Numbered from the stretch's first letter, positions 40,951 to 49,303 are shown. The stretch is 64,000 bases of DNA from Pseudomonas fildesensis (GCF_001050345.1 NZ_LFMW01000004.1:310001-374000), one strand, 5' to 3'. Notes: generated by a model from the letters alone, not told the origin. Program-made: numbers and translations.

Positions 40951-41348
40951 ATGAGCAGTCTGGTAACGCGTGTCAATCGGCGCACTTTGGTCATTGGCGA
41001 TACTCCGTCAGTCCGTGAGAATTTCCGCGAGACTCTCGGTCTTGCCGCGCATGCCAAAAATGGCTTGGCGTCCGCTGAAGAAGCTTTGTTCGGCAGTGCC
41101 GCAGTGGCTTTCATCGACAACACCTCCCGGGATCCGGCCAGCGCTACAACCCTGCACGCCTCATCAGTTTCGCCCGCGATGTTGGCATTGGTATGACCGT
41201 CGAAGGCATAGAAACCAACGAACAGTTTGAATTTTTGAAAGCTCACCAGTGCGAGTAGGCCAAGGCTACTATTTTAGCAAGGCAGTAGACGGCCCGGCGT
41301 TTGCCACACTACTGAAGATTAATAGAGTGAACGCTGCACCTTATGAGT
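40951..41348 (+). pseudogene. Receiver/EAL regulator reduced to its two ends
   Basis: The 5' part encodes a receiver N-terminus (NRRTLVIGDTPSVRENFRETLG ... EEALFG, in part). The 3' part, from about 41160, encodes the end of an EAL domain: GMTVEGIETNEQFEFLKAHQCE, then after a frameshift and TAG at 41256, GQGYYFSKAVDGPAFATLLK (in part). About 500 or more codons between are missing. In the first part one acidic pocket residue is replaced (VIGD instead of the usual VIDD). This is a regulator collapsed by an internal deletion plus a frameshift. Confidence 0.7.
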
Positions 41349-41707
41349 AATCCGAATCGAATCTTTACCCAGTGTTGGTTTCCACAGCTGCGCCCTGCAG
41401 CGGTTGAGATAAATATCCATTTGACCCCAACGGCAATCGCCACAAATGCATCACAAGTAAAGAGGGGCGCAGATCAACATTCACAGGGTGCGGGGTCCTG
41501 TAGGGGGGGATATTTCTACTGCATTTTTCAGCGACGCAAGCTTCTCTCTGGCGACTTGACCAAGTCAGCACCGGGTCAACGTTCCAGACTAACGAACGCA
41601 AAGTGCCGCAGGAATAACTGGGCAAGGTGGCTCATCTGATCGGTCCAGGCTGTCGGCAGGTGCAGGCGGAGTACTGGTGGTAAATCCCACGCACGATGGA
41701 GAACAGC
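41349..41707. other. Gap without a recognisable gene inside the island
   Basis: These 359 bp hold short ORFs on both strands but none with a convincing start or family resemblance. They separate the broken receiver/EAL gene from the binding-protein gene and should contain the promoter of the latter. A ggag ribosome-binding site lies at about 41698, just before the ATG. Confidence 0.5.
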
Positions 41708-42808
41708 ATGAACACTAAACCGATCCACAAAATCTTGTGGCGCTTCGCCGGCTGCCTGACCGGGCTAGCGATGGTTGCCGCCAATCCAGCCCAAGCTGCC
41801 GACGGCGGCATCGCCGGCGGCCCTACAGCAAGCAATATCATTGCCTTCAGCAACTCCTACGCGGGCAGCGATTTTCGCAAGGTGATGGTGCGGAACTGGC
41901 AGGAGATTGCGCTCCAAGCGCAAAAGGATGGCTTGATCCGGGAGGCTCCGGTGGTCAGCGCCAATAACTCGGCGTCGGAACAAGCGGCCCATATCCAGGA
42001 CATGATCGTCAAGGGAGTCAGCGCCATCGTCATCCTGGCCTCGTCCGACACGGCCCTCAACGGGGTGATCCGGGATGCCTGCAACGCCGGCATCGTGGTG
42101 GTCGTCATGGCCAGCCTGGTCACCGAACGCTGCGTCTATACAGTGGACTACAACTGGTCCGCCATGGGCCGCGTGGAAATGGACTATGTCGCCGAGCGCC
42201 TCAAGGGGAACGGAACGCTGCTAGAGATCCGCGGCATTGCCGGCGATGCCACCGATAAAAACATCAGCGACGGCATTCGCAAGGCCGCCGGCGACTATCC
42301 GGGTTTGAGGTTCGCCAAGACCGTGTACGGGAACTGGACGGCTTCCGTCGCACGCAAGGAGGTGGCGCTGGCGCTGCCGTCGCTGCCCAGCATTGATGCC
42401 GTCGCTACTCAGGGGGGCGACGGTTATGGCGCGGCCATGGCGTTCAAGGCGGCGGGACGCCCTTTGCCGATCATCGTGATGGGGAACCGTCAGGACGAAC
42501 TCGCCCTGTGGAAACAGGAACGCGATGCCAATGGCTACGAGACCGTCTCGGTCTCCGCCTCCCCGAGCGTCTCCCAAGTGGGTTTCTGGGTGGCCCAGCA
42601 GATTCTGGCGGGCAAGCAGGTGCCAAAGTTCGTCGAGGTGCCGCTGGTACGCATCGATGCGAAAGACCTGGACGCCTGGCTCGCCACTATTCCCGTGGGC
42701 GGCGCCGCCAATCCTTTCTACAGCCAGGCTTCCGTTGCGGCGATGATCGACGCGGCCATCAACAATACCGCGCCGCCGGCGCCTTTGCCGGAGGTTATGA
42801 CGCAGTAG
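41708..42808 (+). CDS. Periplasmic sugar-binding-type receptor (PBP1/RbsB-TorT fold)
   Basis: The 366-residue protein has a signal peptide (1-31, ending NPAQA-ADGG) and a type I periplasmic-binding fold of two lobes (Peripla_BP_4 class): IIAFSNSYAGSDFRKVMVRN, then IQDMIVKGVSAIVILAS, then ATQGGDGYGAAMAFKAAG (each in part). There is no permease or ABC ATPase nearby. The sensor-kinase gene begins within 20 bp of its stop. Both facts suggest a ligand receptor that presents its ligand to the kinase, like TorT with TorS or LuxP with LuxQ. Ligand unknown. The start at 41708 gives the best signal peptide. Confidence 0.85.
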   Translation: MNTKPIHKILWRFAGCLTGLAMVAANPAQAADGGIAGGPTASNIIAFSNSYAGSDFRKVMVRNWQEIALQAQKDGLIREAPVVSANNSASEQAAHIQDMIVKGVSAIVILASSDTALNGVIRDACNAGIVVVVMASLVTERCVYTVDYNWSAMGRVEMDYVAERLKGNGTLLEIRGIAGDATDKNISDGIRKAAGDYPGLRFAKTVYGNWTASVARKEVALALPSLPSIDAVATQGGDGYGAAMAFKAAGRPLPIIVMGNRQDELALWKQERDANGYETVSVSASPSVSQVGFWVAQQILAGKQVPKFVEVPLVRIDAKDLDAWLATIPVGGAANPFYSQASVAAMIDAAINNTAPPAPLPEVMTQ

Positions 42809-42827
42809 TGGCGGGATGGGAGCGAGG

Positions 42828-45800
42828 ATGCGAGGCGCTATGTTGACATTCAAACCAGCCAGGGACAGGCCCATTGCCGTCAAAATTGGCCTGGCGGTCG
42901 CCGCACTGGTGTTCCTGATGCTGGCGGTATCGCTAGTGAACCTCTACGGCCTGCGAGGCATGGTACGGGCAGTGGATTCTGCCAGCCATTCCGCGGAAAT
43001 TCTGGCGTCGGTCAACGGGGCCACCGAGCGGGTGGAAAACTTCATCGCAACCCGCGACCAGGAAAGCCTGCTCCAGGCCGAAGGCATGGTGGCGACTGCT
43101 ATCGCCGGCCTCACCGCCATTCCGGTGGCTGAGGCGGAATCGCTCAAGGGCAGTCTGGAGAGGCTCGCCGCGGCGATCGCCGCCTTGCGGGCGGCGACAC
43201 TGACCATGGATGGCGAAACGGAGAACATGACCGCCCACTACGGCCGGATGCGAGAGGCGACGATCCTCGTCGAACAGGGCATCGCCGATGGGCTGAAGGG
43301 GCTTGATTCCCGCGCCACTGACCACGAAGCGCGGGTGAGCAACATCAAAAGCGCCCATCGCATCCTGGATATCCTCCGCAACGGCGAACGGATCCTCACC
43401 GCCAATGTGGCCAAGATGCTGGTGACCGGCGATGGGGCGGCCGCCACTGCAGCGCGGAACGCCTGCGCGGCACTCCCGCCCGTGGTCGAGCAATTGCGTG
43501 AGGTGATGGGGACGCCGCAGGAGGGAGAGACCCTGGACCAGTTGGCGACGGCAGTCGCTGCTGTCAGCCTGGCGGTCGAGCACCTTGGCGAGGCGCCCAA
43601 ACACCGGGGAGATGAGGCTTTGCTGCATCTCGCCGCCGTCGCGGATGTGGCCGATCGCCTCGAGGCGATGCTGGATGAAGTGAACGAGAACGTTGCCCAC
43701 GACGCAAACGACATTCAGGCAGAAACCGGTTTGCTGAACAATGCAGCCGCGTTGTCCAAGCGTTTCGCCGAGCGCGTTGCCACCCTGGAGGCACAGACCT
43801 TGTCGTTTCGCCTGTCACCGTCGGCCGAGGTCGCCGGCTCTGTCGGCGACATTCTGGACGAGCTCTCCCGTCTCGCGCGCGTTCTCCCTTCGACCGTGGG
43901 GCTGCAAGCCAAGGCTACGCCCTTGACTGTCAACGATCAGATTGCCGGCTACCGGGCGGCATTCGCCAGGTTCCATCAGGCGAGCAACTCGTTGAGCGGC
44001 GCGCGCGACCAAGTTCGCAACGAGGCACGGAGCGCCGGCCTGTTGGTTGCGCGCTTCGCTGGCGAAGCGCGCTCCGACGCCTTGGTCCACAATGATCGCG
44101 GCATGCTTGCGACGGTGGTCGCGGGTACCGTCGCCATCCTGCTGGCCGGCGCCATCGCCTGGAGCACGTCGCGGTTTGTCGCGCAGCCCATCGTGGCCCT
44201 GGCCTTGGTCATGCGCCGGCTTGCGGCCGGCGACCTGAACGCCGAGATCGCCAGCGCCGGACGCGGCGACGAGATTGGGATAATGACCCGCGCCGTACGG
44301 GTGTTCCAGGAGAACGCCCTGCGCATCCGGGTGCTGGAGGCCGAGGCCGAAGCTGAACGACAGCAAGTCCAGGGCTCTTTGGAAAGAATGGTCGCCGAAC
44401 GGACCGACACGCTGCACCAGCAGACCGAAGCGCTGGAAGCGCAGGCCGTCGAACTCATTGAGGCGCGCAACCAGGCCGATACGGCTAACCAGGCAAAGAG
44501 CGATTTCGTTGCCACGGTCAGCCACGAACTGCGCACCCCTCTGACCCTCATTCTCGCCCCCCTGGAGCAGCTCTCGGCGGCGACCATCCCGCCGGCGGAC
44601 TGGCGTGTGCAAATCGACCGCGCCCAACGCAACGCGCTGCGCTTGATGAACCGGGTGAACGACATCCTCGATTTTTCCAAGGCCGAAGCGGGCAAGTTTG
44701 AGTTGTTCCCGGCGCCAATTGACTTGAACAAGGCGGTTGGCGTGCTGGCCGAGGATGCCGCCATGGTGGCCAAGGGCAAAGGCTGCACGTTAACCTGCAG
44801 CATCGATCCCGCGCTCGGCACGGTTTTCCTGGACCCCCGACACTTCGAGAAAATTCTTCTCAACCTGGTGAGCAATGCCATCAAGTTCACGCCTGCTGGC
44901 GGCACTGTGCACCTGGCAGTAACTCCGCTTGATGGCGAGCGATTTGAACTCTCGGTGCAAGACTCGGGGATTGGCATTGCGCCAGACAAACTGCCGCTGC
45001 TGTTCCAGCGTTTTTCCCAGATCGACAATTCCGCCACGCGCCACTACAGCGGCACAGGCATCGGTCTTGCCCTGGTCAAGGATCTGGTCGAACTGATGGG
45101 GGGCGAAGTCGGCGTCAACAGCGAGCCCGGACGGGGGTCGTGCTTCTTTGTTCGACTTCCGCTGGGGGCTGAGCAAAACACCTTGCCGACCGAAGCCAGC
45201 AATATGCACGAGCTATCGTCACCGAGCACAACGAGCACAACCGAGCAGCGCCACCTGCGTTTCGACGACGGCCGCCATGGCAGCAGCAACGAACGAGCTT
45301 CGACGGAAGGCGCAGACGACGAGCAGCACCCGGAACACGCCTTGCAGTCCAGGGTGCTAGTGGTAGACGACAACCCGGAAATGCTTAGCTACCTCAGCGA
45401 ACTTTTGCACAACGACTACATCGTCGCCACCGCAGCTGATGGAGAGCAGGCCTGGGCACTCCTGCAGCATCGACCAATCGATGTCGTCGTCTCGGATGTG
45501 ATGATGCCGGAGCTCGACGGCTTTGGCCTGACAGCCAGAATCAAAGCCAGCGCCGGTTTCGCCCATTTACCCGTGATCCTGCTGACCGCCCGCGGCGGCA
45601 GCGAGGCCTGCGTTTCCGGGCTGGAGAGTGGCGCCGATGACTATATTGCCAAACCCTTCTCGCCGCTGGAGCTCAAGGCTCGCGTACGCGCGGCGATACG
45701 CATGAGCCAGGTGCAAACCGAACTGCATGCAAAATCCCGTCAGGCGGGCATGGCCGAAATCGCCACTACTGTGCTGCATAACGTCGGCAACGTCCTCAAC

Positions 45801-46562
45801 AGCGTGAACGTATCGGCAGAACTGGTCAGCAGCCAGATGCGCACCTCCAAAGCCCAGGGGCTGGGCAAGGTGGCTCAGCTGATGAACGAACACGTCAATG
45901 ACCTGAGCGACTTTCTCACCAGAGACCACAAAGGAAAGATGCTGCCCGGCTACCTGCTCAAGCTGGCGGAGGTGGTGACGGCAGAGCAACAGGGCATCAT
46001 CGAAGAACTCGGGCGACTCACCAAGGGCGTTGACCACATCAAAACCATTGTCGCTGCCCAGCAGTCCTATGCCGTTGCCGTCAGTGTCGTCGAAACAGTG
46101 CCGGTCCCAGAGTTAATCGATGATGCTTTGCGCATGAGTGCCGGATCACTGGCGCGCCAGGAGGTGACGGTGGTCAAGGAGATTGCCGACTTGCCCCTGC
46201 TCTCGCTGGATCGGCACCGGGTGCTGCTGATTCTGGTGAACCTGATCAGCAACGCCAAGCAGGCGTTGGACGGCGTGGGCGATCGCAGCCCGTGCATCAC
46301 GCTCGACGCCTCCCTCGCTGACGGATCAGTACTGCGTATTACGGTGACCGACAACGGCAATGGGATTGCGCCAGAGTCCCTGGCGCGTATCTTTTCGCAT
46401 GGCTTCACTACTCGCAAAGACGGTCACGGTTTCGGCCTGCACAGCTGCGCGCTAGCCGCGCAGGAAATGGGTGGCAGCTTGACCGTGCACAGCGATGGGG
46501 CTGGACAGGGCGCAACCTTCACCCTCGATATCCCTCTTGATGCTCCGCAGAATAAGCGATAA
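42828..46562 (+). CDS. Membrane hybrid sensor kinase with two kinase modules and one receiver
   Basis: About 1244 residues. Order: membrane helix (about 15-38); long, mostly helical periplasmic region (about 40-423); second helix (about 424-445); HAMP; coiled coil; HisKA with phospho-His566 (VSHELRTPL); HATPase (about 670-788: NAIKFTP, DSGIGI, GTGIGLAL); Ser/Thr-rich linker; receiver (about 846-960) with Asp890 (VVSDVMMPELDG) and Lys in YIAKPFSP; then a second module with candidate His984 (TVLHNVGNVLNSVNVS) and a second HATPase (about 1085-1238: NLISNAKQAL, DNGNGIAP, HGFGLHSCAL). The upstream binding protein suggests a TorS-like sensor. ATGs at 42816 and 42840 are alternative starts; 42828 has the best ribosome-binding site. 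Confidence 0.9.
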   Translation: MRGAMLTFKPARDRPIAVKIGLAVAALVFLMLAVSLVNLYGLRGMVRAVDSASHSAEILASVNGATERVENFIATRDQESLLQAEGMVATAIAGLTAIPVAEAESLKGSLERLAAAIAALRAATLTMDGETENMTAHYGRMREATILVEQGIADGLKGLDSRATDHEARVSNIKSAHRILDILRNGERILTANVAKMLVTGDGAAATAARNACAALPPVVEQLREVMGTPQEGETLDQLATAVAAVSLAVEHLGEAPKHRGDEALLHLAAVADVADRLEAMLDEVNENVAHDANDIQAETGLLNNAAALSKRFAERVATLEAQTLSFRLSPSAEVAGSVGDILDELSRLARVLPSTVGLQAKATPLTVNDQIAGYRAAFARFHQASNSLSGARDQVRNEARSAGLLVARFAGEARSDALVHNDRGMLATVVAGTVAILLAGAIAWSTSRFVAQPIVALALVMRRLAAGDLNAEIASAGRGDEIGIMTRAVRVFQENALRIRVLEAEAEAERQQVQGSLERMVAERTDTLHQQTEALEAQAVELIEARNQADTANQAKSDFVATVSHELRTPLTLILAPLEQLSAATIPPADWRVQIDRAQRNALRLMNRVNDILDFSKAEAGKFELFPAPIDLNKAVGVLAEDAAMVAKGKGCTLTCSIDPALGTVFLDPRHFEKILLNLVSNAIKFTPAGGTVHLAVTPLDGERFELSVQDSGIGIAPDKLPLLFQRFSQIDNSATRHYSGTGIGLALVKDLVELMGGEVGVNSEPGRGSCFFVRLPLGAEQNTLPTEASNMHELSSPSTTSTTEQRHLRFDDGRHGSSNERASTEGADDEQHPEHALQSRVLVVDDNPEMLSYLSELLHNDYIVATAADGEQAWALLQHRPIDVVVSDVMMPELDGFGLTARIKASAGFAHLPVILLTARGGSEACVSGLESGADDYIAKPFSPLELKARVRAAIRMSQVQTELHAKSRQAGMAEIATTVLHNVGNVLNSVNVSAELVSSQMRTSKAQGLGKVAQLMNEHVNDLSDFLTRDHKGKMLPGYLLKLAEVVTAEQQGIIEELGRLTKGVDHIKTIVAAQQSYAVAVSVVETVPVPELIDDALRMSAGSLARQEVTVVKEIADLPLLSLDRHRVLLILVNLISNAKQALDGVGDRSPCITLDASLADGSVLRITVTDNGNGIAPESLARIFSHGFTTRKDGHGFGLHSCALAAQEMGGSLTVHSDGAGQGATFTLDIPLDAPQNKR

Positions 46563-46815
46563 ACACCGAACCGGCACCCCCTACTGGTCGACGATATGCC
46601 CGCGATCTATGGGTATTTCCGCAGAATCCTCGCATCTCTGGTGCTCGAGCATCCCGATTTCAACGACGTCGAGGCGGCGCTGTTCGGCGACGCACCGCCA
46701 GGTGCGGCTGCTGCGTTCACTTGCGAGCTGTATTCGGCCTATCGGGACAGGAAGCGTTGGCCAAAGCGCAGCCCTCGCTGGAAGCGGGCTTGCCCTACGT
46801 GCCGGCTTCCATCCA
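46559..46815 (+). pseudogene. Response regulator with receiver domain, broken N-terminal fragment
   Basis: Directly after the kinase stop the translation reads NRHPLLVDDMPAIYGYFRRI ... VEAALFGDAP, then after a frameshift near 46743 GQEALAKAQPSLEAGLPYV. This is the N-terminal part of the receiver found in Pseudomonas receiver-GGDEF/EAL proteins and matches the fragment at 40951. The start codon appears lost: ATAA at 46559 stands where a coupled ATGA would be expected. Homology ends near 46806 before the phospho-Asp. The following 46816-46915 are AT-rich and carry no gene. Confidence 0.7.
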
Positions 46816-46915
46816 CACACGTCCTTATTGGAGGCAGGCAGGGTGTACCCTTTACGGTACAACCGAAGTGTACATACGTATAAAACCATGTTAATTATAT
46901 AGTTATGCTATTACT

Positions 46916-46937
46916 CGAGTCTCGCTCGGGCACCATC
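46916..46937. repeat. Attachment site attR, partial copy of the tRNA-Leu 3' end
   Basis: The sequence tcgagtctcg...gggcaccat matches 39876-39898 except for one substitution and one deleted G. It marks the right end of the island. Confidence 0.8.
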
Positions 46938-46944
46938 TTAAAGA

Positions 46945-46973
46945 AAGACCTTGAAATTCAAGGTCTTTTTTTC
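46945..46973 (+). terminator. Displaced original tRNA-Leu terminator
   Basis: A 10 bp stem aaagaccttg / caaggtcttt with loop aaatt and a run of T, 7 bp after attR. Before insertion it would have lain just behind the tRNA gene. Confidence 0.88.
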
Positions 46974-47008
46974 GCCTGCCGGAAAGTGACAGTGGAGGTA
47001 GCGGGACC

Positions 47009-47338
47009 ATGGAATTGATGCTTGAAGCGGCTGCGCTGTTCGCCCTGAAACTCGTGCATGAGACCGAGGATGGTAGCCCGTTGCTGCGCGACGATCTGGT
47101 GATGGATGGGTATGAGCGGGAAGTGTTTGGGCTGTTGGTGCGGCAGGGGGATTTGGCAGGGATTCTGGTCAAGCTCGATGAATGCATCGCCCAGGCATTA
47201 AGTGCGTTAGGCGGTGCCGATACTGTGCTGGGGCGTGAACTGCACAGGCTCGCACTGAATGCCCAACAAGCCTCTACGCTAGAGGAACTGAACGCCCCAC
47301 TCGGCGCACTCAAGGACTACCTGAAAGCCATCCAGTAA
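47009..47338 (+). CDS. Small helical protein of unknown function
   Basis: A 109-residue ORF (MELMLEAAALFALKLVHETE...), acidic, Leu/Ala-rich and probably all-helical, with no signal peptide. It lies just outside the island. A ggagg lies about 12 bp upstream of the ATG, rather far. I do not recognise the family. The gene seems intact and has chromosome-like codon use. Confidence 0.7.
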   Translation: MELMLEAAALFALKLVHETEDGSPLLRDDLVMDGYEREVFGLLVRQGDLAGILVKLDECIAQALSALGGADTVLGRELHRLALNAQQASTLEELNAPLGALKDYLKAIQ

Positions 47339-47341
47339 CGC

Positions 47342-47400
47342 GACCTGCTTTTTGCAGGAACACGCTTGCTCGCGATGGCCGCCAACGATAGCGCGCCCTC
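47342..47400. repeat. Single REP arm
   Basis: The sequence tttttgcaggaacacgcttg followed by ctcgcgatgg and ccaacgata matches one arm of the inverted REP pair at 2539-2652. No inverted partner is seen. Confidence 0.5.
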
Positions 47401-47425
47401 ACTGACACCCCACAAGGACCGTCCC

Positions 47426-47797
47426 ATGATCGACTTCAACAACAAAGGCTTCTTCAAACTCAAACAAAACAACGAATACGCCGAACGTGTAGCGTCCCTG
47501 CTGCTGGACGGCGAAGAAGTGGTCGACGCCTACAAAGCCATGCGCGACGGCGTGGTCTTCACCACCAAACGCATCATCGCCGTGAACGTGCAAGGCATCA
47601 CCGGCAGCAAGAAAGACTTCACGTCGCTTCCGTACAAAAATATCGTGGCGTACTCGGTGGAAACGTCAGGCACGTTCGACCTGGACTCAGAGCTGGAAAT
47701 CTACTTTTCGTCGCTCGGCAAAGTGAAATTCGAATTCACCGGCAAAACCTCAATCGTCGAAATCTCCCGACTGATTTCCAAGCACCTGCTGACCTGA
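47426..47797 (+). CDS. PH domain-containing protein
   Basis: A 123-residue cytoplasmic protein with the bacterial pleckstrin-homology pattern: DGVVFTTKRIIAVN, then SLPYKNIVAYSVETSGTFDL (in part), then ELEIYFSSLGKVKFEF. The start at 47426 (MIDFNNKGFFKLKQ) is preferred to one 20 codons upstream within the REP arm. Role unknown. A terminator follows. Confidence 0.88.
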   Translation: MIDFNNKGFFKLKQNNEYAERVASLLLDGEEVVDAYKAMRDGVVFTTKRIIAVNVQGITGSKKDFTSLPYKNIVAYSVETSGTFDLDSELEIYFSSLGKVKFEFTGKTSIVEISRLISKHLLT

Positions 47798-47808
47798 TTG
47801 GCGGACAA

Positions 47809-47838
47809 AAAAAGACCTTGCCGTCCCAAGGTCTTTTT
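47809..47838 (+). terminator. Intrinsic terminator after the PH-domain gene
   Basis: A 12 bp stem aaaaagaccttg / caaggtcttttt with loop ccgtcc. The inner stem is identical to that of the terminator at 46945. Confidence 0.9.
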
Positions 47839-48142
47839 ACTGCCTATGCTGTTTCTCGGATTCTCAAGTCCGGTCGCCGGTCGCCGGTTGGTAGTGACGG
47901 AGGGAACGCTTGCTGCCTCAGAGGCGGCCAGATGAAAACCAGAGCAGTCCTACGTACCTGTAGGCTTTAGCCGCAGGACAAGACGTACTCACCGGCCACG
48001 GGTAGATGAGAGCGTTCCAGCCCGCTTTCGAATTCGTTGCAAACCAGCTGATTTTTCCCACATCCAGCATCGAACAAAGCCCATTTCACCCTCCGGCAGC
48101 CCCTCGTAGGCTCACTCCTTCGCACAAGGAAGTGAGCCGGTC
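47839..48142. other. Gap before the pyocin fragment
   Basis: These 304 bp contain no ORF with a convincing start. A direct gtcgccggtcgccggt doublet occurs near 47872. An aagga lies about 12 bp before the pyocin ATG. I see no clear P-box of the kind known upstream of S-type pyocins. Confidence 0.5.
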
Positions 48143-48994
48143 ATGTCAGAACGCTTTTATCCCATCACAGAAGAAGAACAACTCAAACGGCGAATCCTGA
48201 CCCGGCAGCCGAAACCTGCCCCCTATTTCCCGCCTATCGAATTATTCGACCCTCCCCCTGCCCCAAAACCTGCTCCAGCCAAACCTGTTGGCTGCGTCTT
48301 CACCAAACCCTGCCAACTGCCCAACGGCATCATTCGCTACACCAGTCCTACCGGCTTTGTGCCGCTGGAGCTGATCAAGGATTACGGCCATTTCAGCCTG
48401 CTGGGCGGGCGCGAGGTGGACAGCCAGGGCGTTGTTGCATTGAGCAAGATCAGCGGCAGCGCCTTGCCTGTCGGGCTGGGTCAGTTGGCGTTGCGGTCGG
48501 CAGTACTGGAAGCGACGGCCGCAGCTGCCGGCACCATGGTGGGTGGTCTGCTGGCGGGTTTGGTGGCGCTGGTTTGGCCTTCGGAGTTGGGCGATAGCGC
48601 GCTCTACAGCGAGGAACAATTACGCTCCCTGCAACGGGCGCGCTCGCAGATGCGTTTGCATATCGAGCAGCGTGAGGACGGCACGCTCAAGGGGTATGGG
48701 TTTTACACGGGCAACCATGCCAGTTGGCAGATGATTGACGTAGTGCAGTTTCAAGTCCGTGGCGAACAGTTTGTGGCGGATCTGGGTGAGGGCGTGGAGC
48801 TGATCTGGACGCCTGCGATTGACCCGGGCAACACCCTTGGCATCCCCGCGTTGGAGGCTGCGCCGCAAGCGCCGGTGGTGTGGATCTATCCGCCGACGGA
48901 GAAGATCGGAGGGCAAAGGCTTGAGGTGCAGCGGTTGCAGGGTCTCGGTGTTACGTCCACGAATCGACAACACCATGGCGCGCAGGGGCTTTAG
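48143..48994 (+). pseudogene. S-type pyocin (colicin-like bacteriocin), killing domain lost
   Basis: The 283-residue ORF has a Pro-rich N-terminus (FPPIELFDPPPAPKPAPA), an Ala/Gly-rich hydrophobic stretch (about 130-150) and the pyocin_S domain ending GVELIWTPAIDPGNTLGIPA ... WIYPPTE. A full-length S-type pyocin continues into a nuclease domain followed by an immunity gene. Here the frame passes at about 48900-48910 into antisense sequence of a histidine kinase, so residues after about 253 are not pyocin. No immunity gene follows. Truncated by a deletion or rearrangement. Confidence 0.75.
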
Positions 48995-49303
48995 GCCCCA
49001 GCCGATGGTCAGCCAGATCAACAGCGCCAGCAGCGGCACACCGATCAACGTGGGCCACAGTGTGTGCCGAACGATGCGCTGGATCAGGTCCTGGCGAATG
49101 TCGTCGCGCTCGCCCACCCATATCAACAGGCCCTGCTGCGGGTCGGCGAGAAGGAAAGCGCACCAGTCGTTGCCATTGTCCATAAGGTCGTGGGAACCGA
49201 GGGTCGCCGGTGGCGCGTCGAGGATCAGTTCGGTGGAGAGTTTTTTGCGCAGGTTGTGGATAAGTACCTCCAGGGTGTTGCTCTCGACGCGGTCCTGCCA
49301 GCC
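48905..49303 (-). pseudogene. QseC-like sensor kinase, internal fragment
   Basis: In the reading frame of the upstream response regulator, the minus strand encodes the last part of the regulator (GWQDRVESNTLEVLIHNLRK in part), then from about 49222 the end of a kinase periplasmic domain (ADPQQGLLIWVGERDDI), TM2 (LIGVPLLALLIWLTIGWGL) and the start of HAMP (PLRAMVLSIRGR ... LKPLPSDL). The kinase N-terminus and the whole catalytic part are missing. It stops at the junction with the pyocin fragment. Confidence 0.75.

Larger units (their letters stand above)
39898..46937. mobile_element. Decayed genomic island inserted at tRNA-Leu(CAA)
   Basis: About 7.0 kb between the tRNA 3' end and an imperfect copy of it. 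The left end holds a fragment of a P4-type integrase, the usual neighbour of a tRNA attachment site. The contents are a DUF3606 gene, a small orphan, a broken receiver/EAL gene, a binding protein, a large hybrid kinase and a broken receiver gene. The first 1.8 kb are poorer in GC and full of fragments. No complete recombinase remains, so it is probably no longer mobile. Confidence 0.75.

Noticed and set aside
41343..41639. A 98-codon plus-strand ORF and an antisense 86-codon ORF in the island gap
   Set aside because: No convincing ribosome-binding site, no recognisable domain, and unusual composition for both.
47839..48142. P-box promoter for pyocin expression
   Set aside because: No pair of ATTG-GT-like boxes at suitable spacing could be seen.
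48620..49183. Minus-strand 187-codon frame as a stand-alone membrane protein
   Set aside because: Only 48905-49183 is kinase-like; the rest is antisense to the pyocin fragment. It is in frame with the response regulator and best read as part of a fused remnant.
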